Shown: positions 25,101-37,195, counted from the first letter of the stretch. The stretch: DNA of 64,000 nucleotides from Rhipidocladum racemiflorum (GCA_036346355.1 CM070576.1:54793712-54857711), one strand, 5' to 3'. Made by a program: numbers and translations. The notes: generated by a model from the letters alone, not told the origin.

Positions 25101-28100
25101 AAAAGTGTTCGAAGACAACCACAGCAATAATGAGGGAGATGCAAGACTATCTCAAGAAGACATCAAGAAGTAGAGTCATTGAATTGGATGATGATATTGA
25201 TAAGGCAGTCGAACAAGAAGAGGAAGAAGTGGGCTGTTATGAGAGGCACCCAAGCTCCCAAGAAGCGTCATCTAAAGCTTCCAACCTATGTCCAAGTTCT
25301 GGGACAGCTGCGAAAAGAAAGCATTCAGCTCTTCACAAGTTGGGAGAACCGATGGCAAAACAAACTAAATCAGTTGTTGGGTTGCTTCGGAAGACACCGA
25401 AAGAGGTGGTTGATGCGAGACATGGCAAGGGCCCTTCTCAAACCACAATGGAGCAATGTGTAAGAACTGCAGAGGAGAAAGAAAGGGTGCGAGGCCACAT
25501 AGCTGATTTCTTCTATGAGTGTGGCATTCCATTCAATGCCATCAAGTCTAGAAGCTTTGAGATAATGTGTGAGTCCTTAGGGCAATATGGACACGGTTTC
25601 AATAACATTTCATACCATGATTTGAGGGTGCCGTTACTTGAGAAAGCAAAGAGGGAGACTGATAAGTTGATGATGGAGCAAGAGAAACATTGGAAAGCTG
25701 TTGGTTGCACACTCATGTCTGATGGATGGACAGATAAGAGGGGAAGACACTTGATCAATTTTCTTGTGAACTGTCCGGCGGGGACCTTCTTCTTGGAGTC
25801 GGTTGATGCATCAAGTGAAGTGGCTAATGCAACAATGCTAGCAGGTTTGCTTGAGGCAAGAATTGAGCGGATCGGCAAGGAAAATGTTGTTCAGGTGGTG
25901 ACAGACAACGGTGCCAACTTCAAAGCGGCAGGTAGAATTCTAATGGAGAGGATCCCTGCTCTATTTTGGACTCCTTGTGCTGCACATTGCTTGAACCTCA
26001 TGTTGGAGGACATTGGGAAGCTACCGGAGTTCAAGAAGACAATTGATAATGCCAAGCGGGTCACTACATTTATCTATAGGCATGGGAGGCTACTTTCAAC
26101 AATGAGAGAGTTGACAAATGGGAAGGATCTTGTAAGGCCAGCAGCTACTAGGTTTGCCACATCTTTTCTCACATTGCGAGCTTGTACAAGAACAGAGATG
26201 TGTTGAGACGACTATTTACTAGTGAAGATTGGACTCGGTGCAATCTTGCAAGAACTGAGGTCGGGAAAAAGGTTCAAGAAATTGTGATCGCTATTAGATT
26301 TTGGAATGCGGTGGAGGATTGCATAAGAGCATCATGACCACTTCTTGTTGTGCTACGAATAGTTGATGGTGATGAGAGGCTAGAATGGCCGAGGTTTATG
26401 CAAGTATGGATTTTGCAAAAATGAAGATCGCCGACACTTTAGCAACTAAGCAACCATTGCTTAGAAGAGTCATGGCAATTATTGATCGGCGATGGGCTGA
26501 TCAAATGGAGCAAAAATTGTATGGAGCTGCATTATTCTTGAACCCAGGAAAATACTATGAAATCAAGGAGAAAGATGCGGAACAAGCGTCTAGGTTGAGG
26601 TTAATGTTCAATGATGTGCTCGAGAAGATGTTCTATGATGATGAAGACAAGCTTTGCAAAATAAGTGACCAAGCCGATATCTATGACAATTTGCGAGGTG
26701 GCTTTGGAAGGCCAATGGCCATTAGAGCTTACAAAACCAAGAACCCCCGTTAGTACTTTTATCTCTTCTTAAGCTTTTAAGATTCTAACATAGTTGATTA
26801 CTAATTTACTATGTTTCAAAATATAGTTGATTGGTGGATTGCATTTGGGGGCTTGACATTCGACCTTCAAGCATTTGCAAAGCGCATCTTAGGTCTTTGT
26901 TGTTCGGCCTCGGGGTGTGAGCGCAATTGGAGCACATTTGAGTTTGTAAGTAACTACTCAATGCTTTAGATTTTTATTTAGTTTTGAACCATCTAAAGTT
27001 ATCCTTGTTTACCTCTCTTGTTTGTAGATCCATACCAAGAGAAGGAACCGATTAGAACACCAAAGGTTGAATGATTTGGTCTATGTCCAATACAACCGGA
27101 AAATTGCCAATAAATTTAAAATGCGTCGTGAAGGAGGAACCAATTATAACCCTTTGTTCCTAGATGAGTTTCAATGGGACAATGAATGGGTTGATGCAAA
27201 TGCCCAACAAGTTCACACTGGGGATGATCTTTTATGGTCTCATGTTGATGACGCCATAGATGCATCACGCAACTTTGAGGGTCGTAATGTTCCTAGGAGA
27301 GCGCATGAAGGAATCATATCCTACTCTCGTCGTCATGGAGGTGGTTCTACATCAAGGGTTGTTCAAGACCTTGGTTTAGACAGTGAAGATGATGAACATG
27401 AAGCTGAGCCTCTTCTGAACGACGATGAGAATGTTGATGATGATTATGGGGCTCCACCTAGTCCTCATGACGATGAGACTGGTGGAGATGGATCAAACGA
27501 GGATTTCAATGCTTTAGAATTAGAACTAGATGTTTAAGGTTGCTTGTTTTGGTGATTGTGACTATGATTTTTCTTATGGACTTGTGGAGTTGTGGTGACT
27601 ATGCATGATTTGTCCTTCTAAATAACATTAGCTATTGGTAGTAATGTTGCTATCTACTTGTTTAAGACTTGTATGTGCTTCTCTATTTAATTAGCATCTT
27701 GTCATGCTATTTATTTGCATCCATACAACGTATATGTGTATTGGTGATAATGTGCTATACTGTAATACTGAAAATACTAACCCTCGCCTAATCCTCGCCT
27801 AGGCGCCCGCCTTGTCGCCTAGGCGTCCAGGCGATGGGCTGGCGCCTCGCCTCGCCTTGACAACCTTGACCGAAAGCAATAAAGGAGTACAACACACATT
27901 CATTTAAGTGGTATACTATAGGTGGGAGTACGTACTCCCAGGAGTACGAAAAGGCTTCCTCTATACACACACACACACATATATATAGGAAAATGACTGT
28001 GTACTACCAAGAGTATGTACTTCCTACTCCTTGTATGTTAACTGATGTTATGCATGTGTAAGTATATTCCATAAGTGGAAGCTGTTAACTTGTTCCTCCT

Positions 28101-31100
28101 AATTAGGGAGTTGTTTTAACCAAATAGAGGTAGGAAGCCTTTTCTGTAATATATATATAGCACCTAATCTTCTAATATGTGGGGTGATAGTTTGCTAAAA
28201 GCAAAATAGAACATAATAAGCAGTATATCTTCTGTTGCAAACCAAGTCAAATAATGAAATAGAAGAAAACAACAAACAGTGCTAAATTAGCCCTGACAAT
28301 TTATGTGCTAACCAGTAACAATTGGATGGCATAATTTCAAAGATATTGGCATACTTTTTGTAGCAGCAATGGACCCAGCAGCTAATACAGCAAAATATTA
28401 TGAAATATGCAGCACACAAGGTTTTTACAGAAAGCGGCCATAATCACTAGTAAACCATTTCAGATACCACAACTAGGATTGCTGAACTTGACCAAATGAC
28501 AAACAACCAGAACCAGTGTGAAAAATCAAACCTCCTGCACATTCATTGAGTTGCATGAAAAGCTCCCTAGCAGACTCTACAATTCCACCATGTCCATAAT
28601 GTGGAAATGTAGAAATAACTCTCTCCCTCGTAGTTGCAGGTAATTGTTCACTACTGAAAAAAAAAGGAGCATAATGTCAACATAAGGTCTTACAACAGGT
28701 GGTCACAATGTAAACAAGCTAATTTTAACAATAGAAGCAGAGAGAGATTAGGTAAGAACAGAATAGATTACTCTTAACAGGGAATTACTTTACTAGTCCG
28801 TCCAAATCTTCCATAGTAAAAGCGCATTCTCTGCATAATCCATCGGTTATGAGATCCTCTGGTGTCTCTGTTCCACGAACCGCAATAACAACAGTTTTTA
28901 CATCGTGGAGGACCACAACAAAGTAAGCAGCTTCACGCTTGCTCTGCATAGATGAATAAAAGAGATCATATGCTCTTATTTAACGATACCAACCAGTTAT
29001 TTTCTCTACCAAGTTTTTGAACTGTGCCACAGTGCATTCCGTGAACTGACTGCATGTATAGTACTACAACACAATCAGCACAGAAAGGCAAACACAATGG
29101 ATTGTACACAACACACTCAGGTTCTCAGCTACTCAAGGTAGTTAGATGACATATATTAGTGCACTCTAAAAGGATGAGTTACTTTAACCAATCCACCAAA
29201 TAATTTCACAAAAAGGTACCATGAAGCTACAAGCAGAATCCAGAAACTGGCTACCAAGGGTCAGTTAAATGAACATAAATCGAAAGGAGGACCAGCAAAG
29301 AAACATACAATATGTTACAAATGCCCCCATAAAGTGCTATTCATAAATGGTTGACAATTACAATCCCACTTTGGCCGACATTTATGAATTTCAATGTTAT
29401 TCAAAAACATATTGTTACCTGACAAACACGACCTCGAAGAAGGGCTTTAGGTGGTATATTAACAAATCTAAGGAAAGCTGCAGCATGGCCTCGCCACCAG
29501 TTATCACCATCAAGTGCAGGGCGCCTGAACGAAGATTTTTATGTAAGGAAAAAACAGCATAAAGTGTTCTACTTTTTTCCAATGGAATAGTTTTGATCCA
29601 GAGCATAAATAAACAATGCAGATCAACAAATCATGAAGATGTGCAGACAGAATGGGTTTAGATTGAAAGCATAAGTGCATAACAAGATTCTACTTCAGAC
29701 CAAGGAGGATTATGCAGAATAAAAATCAAATTAGCTTAATTAACTAAGCCATTTATTTCCAGAGCAAAACTTCCAGCTGAACTGGCCTAAAAGAATATCA
29801 CTATCGGAAAACAAGGGAGGTTTGTGAATGAACAGACAACTGAGATGTACATTTAGTACATACCTTCTGCGCGTCCATGGAGTTAAAACACCTTGTCTAT
29901 AAACCCATGCACAGGGAAACAAAATCGGGTTTCTTCCGAAATCCAGAAGTGGTCCCTGCAATAAGACCTTGTCAAGTGCAATCATACAAGGCAGGCAAGC
30001 AAAACTTATGTCACAGTTAGGTAGTGGCTAACCGTGTAACATGCCTCCGCAAATGGATGGAAGATAGCAGCTTCTTTCATAAACTTGTGAGGTGCCTCCA
30101 CAAGGTCAGTTTGCAAATCAGGCAAATTCCCATGCTTCTGCAACAGAGCAAGCCCTATAAAACATACCATAAAGAGATCCTCATTATGCTGTTAATACAC
30201 TCATAATAACAAACAACGATTCAAATAAAAAACCAAAGAAAATTTCCAAAGCGATGATCTTATACACTTATAAAAGTGTAATCTATGAATTTATCCACTT
30301 GATATGGAACCAGCCCCCCTCTTTTAATCAACCATTCTGATATCATGTTTTTTAATCGCGAAGTCCCAGTCTTTTTGGAGTCAACCATCCATGGATAATA
30401 GCAAGGGAGCTGCTCAATCCAACCTGTGTTAGAAGGCAACTACTTGAATTACAAGGTGGGAAGGGTGACCATGTAACTTCAATCTGAGCAGCATTTTGCT
30501 CCTGGTATTCTTTTTGAAATCTTGGGCACAAGCAGGTTTTTGCTTTTTCAATCAAGTAAATTGCACCAAGCCCACCTGTATTTTGTGAAGAACACAACCT
30601 ACATATATATGTTTAAATACCTGCTATCATGATATATCATATATGTATTCTAAATTTGTGCAATCAACTGGCTTGCATCTGAAATACATAGTTACAGTCT
30701 TACATTTGATCGGATAAGCAAGCTACAGTTACTTATCAGAAACATTTTTTCCCTCCAGTTTTTTTATGTCAAAGGATAGAAAATAGAAATATTAAGTTAT
30801 TTCTTAGTTTTATACATAATTCATGTTTTTGAGGTAGAAGTGAACAAAGTGCGCAAATTTTAAAGTACAATGAACAGGTCATCACAAAAACTTACTTGTT
30901 GTTTATTGAAGATAAAGTACTAATATAGCTATGCATATCTTTGGGCAGGTACATAACAAAATTTCGGAATATTCATGTGGATTGGTCTAAATGTTTGCAA
31001 AATTCAAATTGGCCACTGAACATATTTGATATGAAGCACTGAAACAGAGAGCCAACCTGCTAAGAGTTCCAAATGACCAGTCCCAGAAGCACGATATGCA

Positions 31101-33708
31101 ACCAAATCACCCAGAAGTCTTGCCACAGAATAGACCTCATCTTCTTCCAATACGGTTCTAAATCAGTACATAAGATAACTAGCTCAAATGTCTAAATTAA
31201 TATTGAACCTTCACGATGTAAATAAAATGACTGGATAGGGACCTACAGATACTTTGCACGTCCTAGGCAGCATAAAGCTTCTCGAATTCCATGATCAAAC
31301 ACTTCCCTGTAATGAGCTTTCCATGCCATATCATGTGTTGCATAAAATGATCGCCATCTCAATATATCAGAACCCGTGAAGCATTGGACGATGACCACAA
31401 CCCAGGAAAGAATAAGAAACAGAGCAATTAGTGCTCGCCTCGAGACTCGATCAGCTTCATCCTGTCCTAGATTACAAGCAAGGAGATCTAATTATTGGAG
31501 CACAAGATAGACATATAGAATTGACAGAGAAGGAAAGAAAAACTTGGGCAATTAGGCAGCGAATAAAATGCAAGTCCCCTCAAATGTATTATTTTTCAGT
31601 ATATTCATTAAAGGTAAAAGCTGCACAAAAAAAGAGTAGTTGTCATGCTCTTGGTACTGTTTAACAATAAATTTTCATATCGAATCTCCAGAAAATATTC
31701 TCAACAAATGTTTTGTATGTATGAAATTTACTTGGCCGTGAGCTTACAGCAAACAAAGGTCTGTAAAGGGTTAGGTCCAAAGAAAGAATATACAACTGAT
31801 GAGCGATGGAACCAACAACATACCAAAGAAACAGGAACTGGATCTTCTTTCGTTTGAAAGATCTCTCACAATGATAAACATGAGATAAATTGCCCCAACC
31901 AACTGCAATGCACCAACTGCCATACCGAATCTAGTCCACCACAACCAGCGTCTATACCTCACCTGTTCAGCACAATGAAAGTAGCAATATGTAAACCAGG
32001 AGAAACTATACTCTGCTCAAATCTCATTTAAGTTAAACAGCTTCATTTTAAACAAATTTTCATAACCCATCATTATCCCTGCTTTAATTTTTTCAATTAA
32101 TTTTGTCGTCCTTTTTTGCCCCTTCCTATTATCTTGGCAGAATGTAAACATGAATATCAACAACTTAAGATTCCTTGATGTGTCTCAACAGGGAATGCTT
32201 GATGTGTTAGCATTGCTTTGGAAGAGTTTTGGCGGAAAAACGTTGTTAACAATGCAACTATGAGTGAATTATGATCCAAAAGATATAGACAAATGAAGCT
32301 AAATTACAGTACATGCAACAAAATACCACTTCTACTACCAATAATTACAAACATGACTACTTCCCACCCAATAGAGCAGTAGAGCAGTAGAAGCAAATTA
32401 ACACAAATGGTAGCAACCCCATTAGACCTTAGGGGCTTACAGCAATCCCAGTTGCCATCAAATGTAGTGGTGTTCATCAGCAATGAGCTGACACTAAATT
32501 TAGCGCTAGACGTGGACATGGATGAACCAAAAAATCGGTTTACCCTGATTGACGTGGCAAATAAATCTACATACTGTTCTGCACTTGTGTTCAACTGCAG
32601 AGTTGGGGACTACAATCCACATTGATACATCATGAAGAATATTTTCCAGATTGCCAATGCTATTAATGTGTGTTGTTTCAGGTAAAACGGCCTATATCGA
32701 TGCGATAACTAAATTCCAATTAAAGGATATACAGTTCACAGAAACACTGAGCCACCTCATAGTGCTTAAGCCTTAACCACATCAAACTCCACCTATGCGC
32801 ATTAAACTAAGTTCTTAATTAGTTAATTCAACCTATCCACACAACTTCATTAGTGCCCAGTGTTCACCAAGGCACTAGTTGCTAGTCGGACGGCAAACCG
32901 GTGCATAACGCCTAATCGCCGATTAGGCAGGCTAGACGGCGGCCTAGGCAGCTAGGCGGGAGGGCGGAGCCTAGCACCGAGGTGAGCTAGGTGGCCGCCT
33001 AGGGGAACAGTGTTGGTGTCTCGTTTTTCATCACTAGAGGAATACCATACTGTAAGCTCAACTAAAGCTACAGCATCATAGCAGCATTGGCAGCTAATAT
33101 ATTTCATCAACTACACTACTACTGCATCCAACCACCTCAAAACCAAGCTAATTCGCATCAATGATAAAAGCAACTCGACACCAGCTCAAATTATCTTGAA
33201 TCTTAACCTCTCTTAGATGCACAAAAATCACATGGATTTGTGTTGAAACCAATCGAAATCTAAGATAAATTTCCTTCGTGACACCTCACACCAAGCAAAC
33301 CAACCACCGCACGCACCCACCAAAAGTGATCTAACTAACCTAACCAGCAACTAGCGCTCTCACCCTGATCTCGTGGCGAGCAACGGCGTCAGCGGCTACG
33401 GAGGCGGCACCCTCGTCGAGGTGGCGCCTAGCGATTGCACCCGCCGTGGCATGCTGCGCGCGCGCGGCGCCGACCATGGCGAGCACCCGGACCCCGGCCA
33501 GCGCGGGCGCGGCGGCTAGCGCGAGCCCCCCGCCGCATCCCGGCGGGAGCACGGAATCGATGAGATAGAGCCCGAGCAGCAGCACCGCGAGGTTGAGGCC
33601 CCCCACGAGGAACGAGACCACCCGCACCATGCCGACCCGGAAGGCGGCCGCCCCTCCGCCGGCCGCCACCGCCGCCGCCGCGGCCACGGAGTCGCCAGCG
33701 CGGGCCAT
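16145..33708 (-). CDS. Class-3 lipase, sn1-specific diacylglycerol-lipase-like (14 coding exons)
   Basis: Predicted serine hydrolase of the plant class-3 lipase / diacylglycerol lipase type, expected to cleave acylglycerols at a membrane. Coding exons (minus strand): 33364-33708, 31824-31962, 31247-31466, 31057-31157, 30033-30154, 29864-29955, 29419-29524, 28789-28943, 28532-28653, 23612-23742, 17886-17983, 17529 or 17562-17764, 16954-17380, 16145-16199. All phases join, giving 782 or 771 residues. The start at 33708 has a strong context (CCGCCATGG). Four hydrophobic N-terminal segments (exons 1-3, e.g. FLVGGLNLAVLLLGLYLI and ALIALFLILSWVVVIVQCF) fit the multi-span N-terminus of this family. 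VVIAVRGTETPEDLITD precedes the nucleophile motif GHSLGGAV (exon 10). The acid residue is probably in VVNDEFSSRLS and the histidine in LIIHVVRQ. Two introns carry whole transposons. The family is clear; substrate and physiology are inferred. Confidence 0.9.
16605..16835. mobile_element. Possible short MITE in the last lipase intron
   Basis: GGTCACTACAAAAAGGAATGCTATATACC at the left is partly mirrored at the right by GCTATATATTTCCCAAAAAATGTAGTACC. The middle also folds, with ACCACGAACCCG-like pieces and their complements. No clear target duplication was found, so the class is unresolved. Confidence 0.4.
18155..18532 (-). repeat. 3' LTR of the intronic gypsy element
   Basis: 378 bp, with ends TGTTATGA...GCATATCA on the + strand, and inverted TG...CA ends. 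In the shared 230 bp towards 18532 it differs from its partner by small insertions or deletions and by almost no substitutions. Confidence 0.93.
18533..23048 (-). pseudogene. gag-pol remnant of the intronic gypsy element
   Basis: On the minus strand, 21418-22098 holds the gag end with a CCHC-like knuckle (CYNCDEIYTRGHRCKR) and a protease with the active-site motif LIDSGSTHNFIS. RT pieces lie at 20861-21358 (FFSKLTFGRYHQVRMH and HGHYEFLVMPF). RNase H pieces are near 20341-20550. Integrase (CMVCQRNKT, GDISMDFIT, then YHPQTDGQ near 19290) lies at about 19255-19950. The C-terminal SRLHNVFHVSLLKPF is at about 18760-18800. Frames change every few dozen residues because of small indels, often involving GC or GCGG. 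It is non-functional as written. Confidence 0.85.
23049..23423 (-). repeat. 5' LTR of the intronic gypsy element
   Basis: 375 bp, with ends TGTTATGA...GCATATCA on the + strand, followed on the minus strand by the primer-binding site at about 23048-23030. The other LTR is at 18155-18532. Confidence 0.93.
23750..23841. repeat. Two tandem 46-bp repeats next to lipase exon 10
   Basis: The unit GGCATTA...GAGAGAGATACAGATTAGTCACTA... occurs twice in a row, a few bases from the splice acceptor of lipase exon 10 (exon start 23742). It is followed by a CATA run. Confidence 0.7.
24158..27868 (+). mobile_element. Autonomous-type hAT transposon in lipase intron 9
   Basis: The element is 3711 bp with imperfect 16-bp terminal inverted repeats (CATGGATGTCAAGGCG and complement CAAGGTTGTCAAGGCG). 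It is flanked by the exact 8-bp duplication ACCGAAAG (24150-24157 and 27869-27876), diagnostic of hAT. Subterminal GCCTAGGCG motifs are repeated at both ends. It encodes a BED/hAT transposase on the + strand, antisense to the lipase. Confidence 0.96.
24962..27537 (+). pseudogene. hAT transposase (BED finger, DUF659-like, hAT dimerisation), frameshifted
   Basis: Three to four pieces: about 24962-26206, 26207-26748, 26827-26945 and 27028-27537, with plausible GT-AG introns 26749-26826 and 26946-27027. The N-terminus has a BED-type finger (CTLCGK...IKRLKQHLAAG...VQKC). A DUF659-like part follows, with CTLMSDGWTDKRGRHLINF, VVTDNGANFKAAG and CAAHCLNLMLEDIG. The C-terminal dimerisation part has CCSASGCERNWSTFE and an acidic tail. 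A frameshift at about 26180-26190 and a TGA at 26335-26337 break the gene. The N-terminal start is uncertain; no ATG precedes the BED finger in frame, so a 5' exon may exist. It would bind the subterminal GCCTAGGCG motifs if active. Confidence 0.9.
27985..28155. mobile_element. Second MITE of the TATAGGAAAATG family
   Basis: It starts TATATATAGGAAAATGACTGTGTACTACC and ends ...GGTAGGAAGCCTTTTCTGTAATATATATATA, which is the inverted partner. It lies in lipase intron 9 between the split MITE and exon 9, and is about 170 bp long. Confidence 0.55.
32868..33020. mobile_element. Short hAT-like fragment with GCCTAGGC motifs in lipase intron 1
   Basis: The segment is rich in CGCCTA, TAGGCGG and GGCCTAGGC, like the subterminal repeats of the hAT element at 24158-27868. 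CAGTGTT occurs on both sides (32862 and 33008 regions), a possible duplication. It carries no coding part and the ends are not clear. Confidence 0.45.
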
Positions 33709-34029
33709 GGCGGACCTCCGCCGGGCAGGCGGCGGCGACGACGAGGGCGCGCGGCGACGTGGGAGGAGGAAGAGGCGGCGGAGGGGGAGGAGGAGCGGGG
33801 CAGGGGTGGTGGTGGGCCCGCGGGTGGGGAGGAGGGGCTTTCTAGGCATCATCCGGCCGCGGCGGCCATGGAAAGCGTGGGGCGCGGGTCGTCGGAGGTT
33901 TGGAGGCGCGTACGGAAATAGAAACCGGGAGGACGGGCAGGGGAGGGGGTGGGTGGGTCGGGTTTCGGGAAGGGTGGAGGCGGGTGGGGAAGCATCGCGC
34001 GGCGTCCGCGAAGCCTGGGCCATTTGCAT

Positions 34030-34474
34030 ATTTTTTTTTTATATTTAGTTTTACGTTAATAAAACTTTAAATCTATTTTTTTTTCGCCACCGGAAAAAAA
34101 AAACGAAAGATGACATGTATCTGGTAACGAACCGTCGCACGTTCACTGCCGTTGTACCACAGCGTGGTAGGTGATTGACGATTTTTCACAATCAGATTTA
34201 TAATTTCGTTGAACCTAATTTGTAAAAGGAAAATAGACTAATAGTACAAAAATAAAGCTTTCGCATCCACCCGCTGTTTGTTCTGGATGACGTCCGAGGT
34301 CCAGCTGATGATTGCTGGTTGGCAGCTGGTTCAAATTTCTTTTGGCCCATTTTATAGCTGTCCTTTGGTAGATCTGAATCTCTTAGCCTGATTGTCCTGG
34401 GAGTGGGACGGTGCTCCCCTGTTTCCTATACCCTGTGTCCGATCTCTGTTCCGTCATATACATGATGTATAATA
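34030..34474. promoter_or_regulatory. Region upstream of the lipase gene
   Basis: This is AT-rich sequence beyond the GC-rich first exon. It should contain the lipase core promoter and part of the 5' UTR, but no TATA box or start site can be picked with confidence. Confidence 0.35.
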
Positions 34475-34715
34475 CTCCCTCTGTTTCTTTTTATAAAGCG
34501 TATTTGGTTTCGTTATGACAAGACTTCGACCAACAATTACTTTATTAGCATATAATTTTTATGACACAAAATTGATATTAGCATATTTGTATTCAAAAGT
34601 ACTTATATATAATTATGATTTTGTATTACATAAATGATATATTAATGAAGTAATCGTTGGTCAAAGTCTTGTCCTAACCAAACCAAATACGTCTTATAAA
34701 AAGAAACGGAGGAAG
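34475..34715. mobile_element. Stowaway-type MITE
   Basis: 241 bp, with ends CTCCCTCTGTTTC and GAAACGGAGGAAG, flanked by TA (34473-34474 and 34716-34717). The internal arms mirror each other (CGTATTTGGTTT and AAACCAAATACG). Confidence 0.93.
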
Positions 34716-34787
34716 TAGAGGCATTGTTCAGTTTTCTTCCATGCTAGGGCCCATCTCTCTCCCTCGTCACGAACGGTCAATCTCTTA

Positions 34788-35082
34788 GAGCAAGGCTAAT
34801 AATATAGCTCACTGCTGTCTATATGTGGTTGCCATATCATACACAGCCGTCTAAAAGCTCACCCATATAATAAGTTAGCTGTAGAAACAATCTACACATT
34901 AATAAATGGTCCACCTATCCATCCTCTCATCTTCTTTGGAATCTGTGTTATAGCCAGCTTAAAGCTGGCTATTGAACAATAGCCCACTTCTTCTCTCTCT
35001 TCTCTTCTCTTTCTTCCAACAAAGCAAAAATATGATGTGGCAGCTCTTATAGCCCGCTTATATCACCTTATTATACTTGCTC
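34788..35082. mobile_element. Tourist-type MITE
   Basis: 295 bp, with ends GAGCAAGGCTAATAA and the inverted TTATTATACTTGCTC, flanked by the 3-bp duplication TTA (34785-34787 and 35083-35085). TTA duplications mark PIF/Harbinger-derived Tourist elements. Confidence 0.9.
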
Positions 35083-35085
35083 TTA

Positions 35086-36564
35086 ACGAGAAAGAAGTAA
35101 TAATGGCTACTGCAGTGCTGCTCGTCTGCCATTAGTGGTGGCCACGCCCTTGTAAAATTTGCAAGGCAAAATGCTCAATCGGAATTTGTAGCGCCTCTCC
35201 CAATTGCGAACATCGCCAATTTCTAAGCTCTACAAAAAGTAGACGCCTCGACGGTGAAGTTTATAGCATCTGCGACTAGTTGCCTCACTCACTCCGCCCG
35301 CTCTGCTCTCAATTGAAAACGCCGAAGTCCTCATCAGCCGCAGTATCGCAATCTCTGCTAGATCAATGTATGTGTTCAACCACGCAAAGTCGTTGATGTC
35401 GCAATCTGTGGGATGCTACGCGCAGCGTGCATTGAGAGCAGCGTGATCAATTCGTAACCCCGTGGAGTCGCTGCGTGACGCACTCACGCAAGATCTACCG
35501 GGCTCACTTACACCGTCGTCGTCAGTGACGAACACACTGGGGTGCGCAAGGGGGCTAGCGCACCCTCTCTGTCTATCGCACCTCAAAAACTACATAGCAC
35601 ATCATCACCATTTTTGCTGCTATGCGGTGGCGGAGCACTGGTTGCCGGTTGTGAACAGGAGGAGAGGACTGAGGAGGCAGGGGAGTAGCCGAGCAGGAGC
35701 TGAGCTAGAGGTCAATTCGGGTCCGACCGTCTGGGTATGGTTGCACCAAATCACACAAGCGGCAAGCCAAATAGACATAATTTCACTTGAACCCAAACTC
35801 AAATTAATTCCCATTCCCCAATTCGTAGATCCCTAATTCATTGTCTATTGAGCGAGACTACAAGAGGATTCACCGGACACCAAGTGAAGGGGCATTGGTC
35901 GTCGGGCTCGGCGGCTCGCCGTCACGGTGCGGTCTGTGCCGGCTTGAAGGAGGGCTAGAGCCGGAGGCCCGGAGCTACGGGTGGAGAAGGGGCGCCACTA
36001 GGTCGAGCGGATGAGGGGTGCCGCCAGGACGATGGAGGAGAGGCGCCGCGCCGACCGCTGCCTGTCAGGTGGAGGGGCCGAAGAGGGGCTGAGGGGGGGC
36101 CATCTCGGCGCTCGCCGCGCGCATGTCTGTCTGGGTAGAGGTGCGGGCTAGGGGGTGAAGCCGTAGAGGGGGCGCCAAGCGGGCCACCAGCCGCAGGGGT
36201 GGGGCCGTGAGCCCGTGAGGGGAGGAGTCGGTCGGCCACCGGTGGGAGGCGGGCTGAGGCGCGGAGCCAGAGGGACGCACGGCGCTTGAGAGTCCGGAGG
36301 AATCGAGGACTAAGGAAGCAAACGAGAAGACGAGAACACTAGGAGAACCAGAGAGGACTGAGTCCAGCCGGCTGAGCAGGGGATAAGGTAAGATCTCTGA
36401 GTTTTTTTATTTTAATTATTGATTAATTAGTAAATTATATAAGTACTATGGAATATCACTGTATAATTGCATATAAGATTGCTAGTTGTAAATTTAAATT
36501 ATTGGCTTATTAGTAAATTTAAATTATCGGTTGATTAGTAAATTATTGTGTAGTATAACTAACT
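35086..36564. other. Non-coding intergenic stretch
   Basis: No gene is recognised. 35880-36300 is GC-rich, and its long frames on the minus strand are runs of Pro, Ser, Arg and Ala without domains. An AT-rich tail follows. It could hold decayed transposon sequence. Confidence 0.4.
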
Positions 36565-36707
36565 GAGAGGTGCTTCTATAATCTTCCTTTTAAAAGTTGC
36601 ACAACTATTAAAGCATGAATGAAGGGTAGATAGTGATTACTTACCCCTTCGCTTGCTTCAAGATTTGTGCAACTTGTACTAGAAGGAAGAGCATAGAAGC
36701 ATCTCTC
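36565..36707. mobile_element. 143-bp Mutator-type foldback MITE, copy B
   Basis: Same length and orientation as copy A (5456-5598). It starts GAGAGGTGCTTCTATAATC and ends GCATAGAAGCATCTCTC. The flanks TAACTAACT and TAACTTATT are a decayed match for a 9-bp duplication. Confidence 0.88.
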
Positions 36708-37187
36708 TAACTTATTATATGTTCTATAAATTGTATTGTAGATCTGTAAAGATGGTTTTGCGGTCCTAGTCATAGCTAGCGGTTTTGCAGTACGTTGTAT
36801 TTTATTTCAATGTTTGTAATTATTCATGCTATCGGCATATATGGGTATTCAGGGTATTATATTCATTGCCAAGATATCTTATGTGTATTTTACATTTTTT
36901 TACTTTGACTCTTATCTATTTACATAGAAATTTTGATTGTGCTAAGTATGTTGAATTGCATACATTTTGCTATATTTTCCCTCTGTGAACGGACTCCCAT
37001 GAGTTGATGAGCACCCTCTATTTTTATCCTACATACGTCACTGGTCGCCGTGATGTGGATAGCAGGACAATGTCATCTTCTCAAAATCGAAATAGGAGAA
37101 GTATGACCTGGACTTTCTTTTTTCTCATACCGATTTGGCTTGAGTGGAGAATTTGGATAGAATCGGTGGTAGATGAGGATGTCTTTA
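36708..37187. other. AT-rich non-coding stretch
   Basis: No gene, repeat pair or motif that I can support is visible between the foldback MITE and the next hAT element. Confidence 0.4.
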
Positions 37188-37195
37188 GTAAGAAG

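Larger units (their letters stand above)
23869..27963. mobile_element. MITE with GGGAGTAC ends, split by the hAT element
   Basis: The left end (TATAGGAAAATGGTTCTATACCTCTGGGAGTAC...) and the right end (complement TATAGAGGAAGCCTTTTCGTACTCCTGGGAGTAC) are imperfect inverted copies. Everything between about 24158 and 27868 is the younger hAT element. A second element of the same style follows at 27985-28155. Confidence 0.6.

Noticed and set aside
30352..30597. An open minus-strand frame in lipase intron 4 with an acceptor-like CAG and the residues GGLGAIYLIEKAK
   Set aside because: Exon 4 joins directly to exon 5 in phase with a sensible protein. This frame has no good donor and would insert sequence not expected in the family; it is most likely intronic repeat.
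33593..34048. Long + strand frame rich in Arg and Gly opposite lipase exon 1
   Set aside because: It is the antisense shadow of a GC-rich exon with no domain.
35955..36280. Proline/serine-rich frames on the minus strand
   Set aside because: Low-complexity translation of GC-rich intergenic DNA, without start context, splice signals or motifs.
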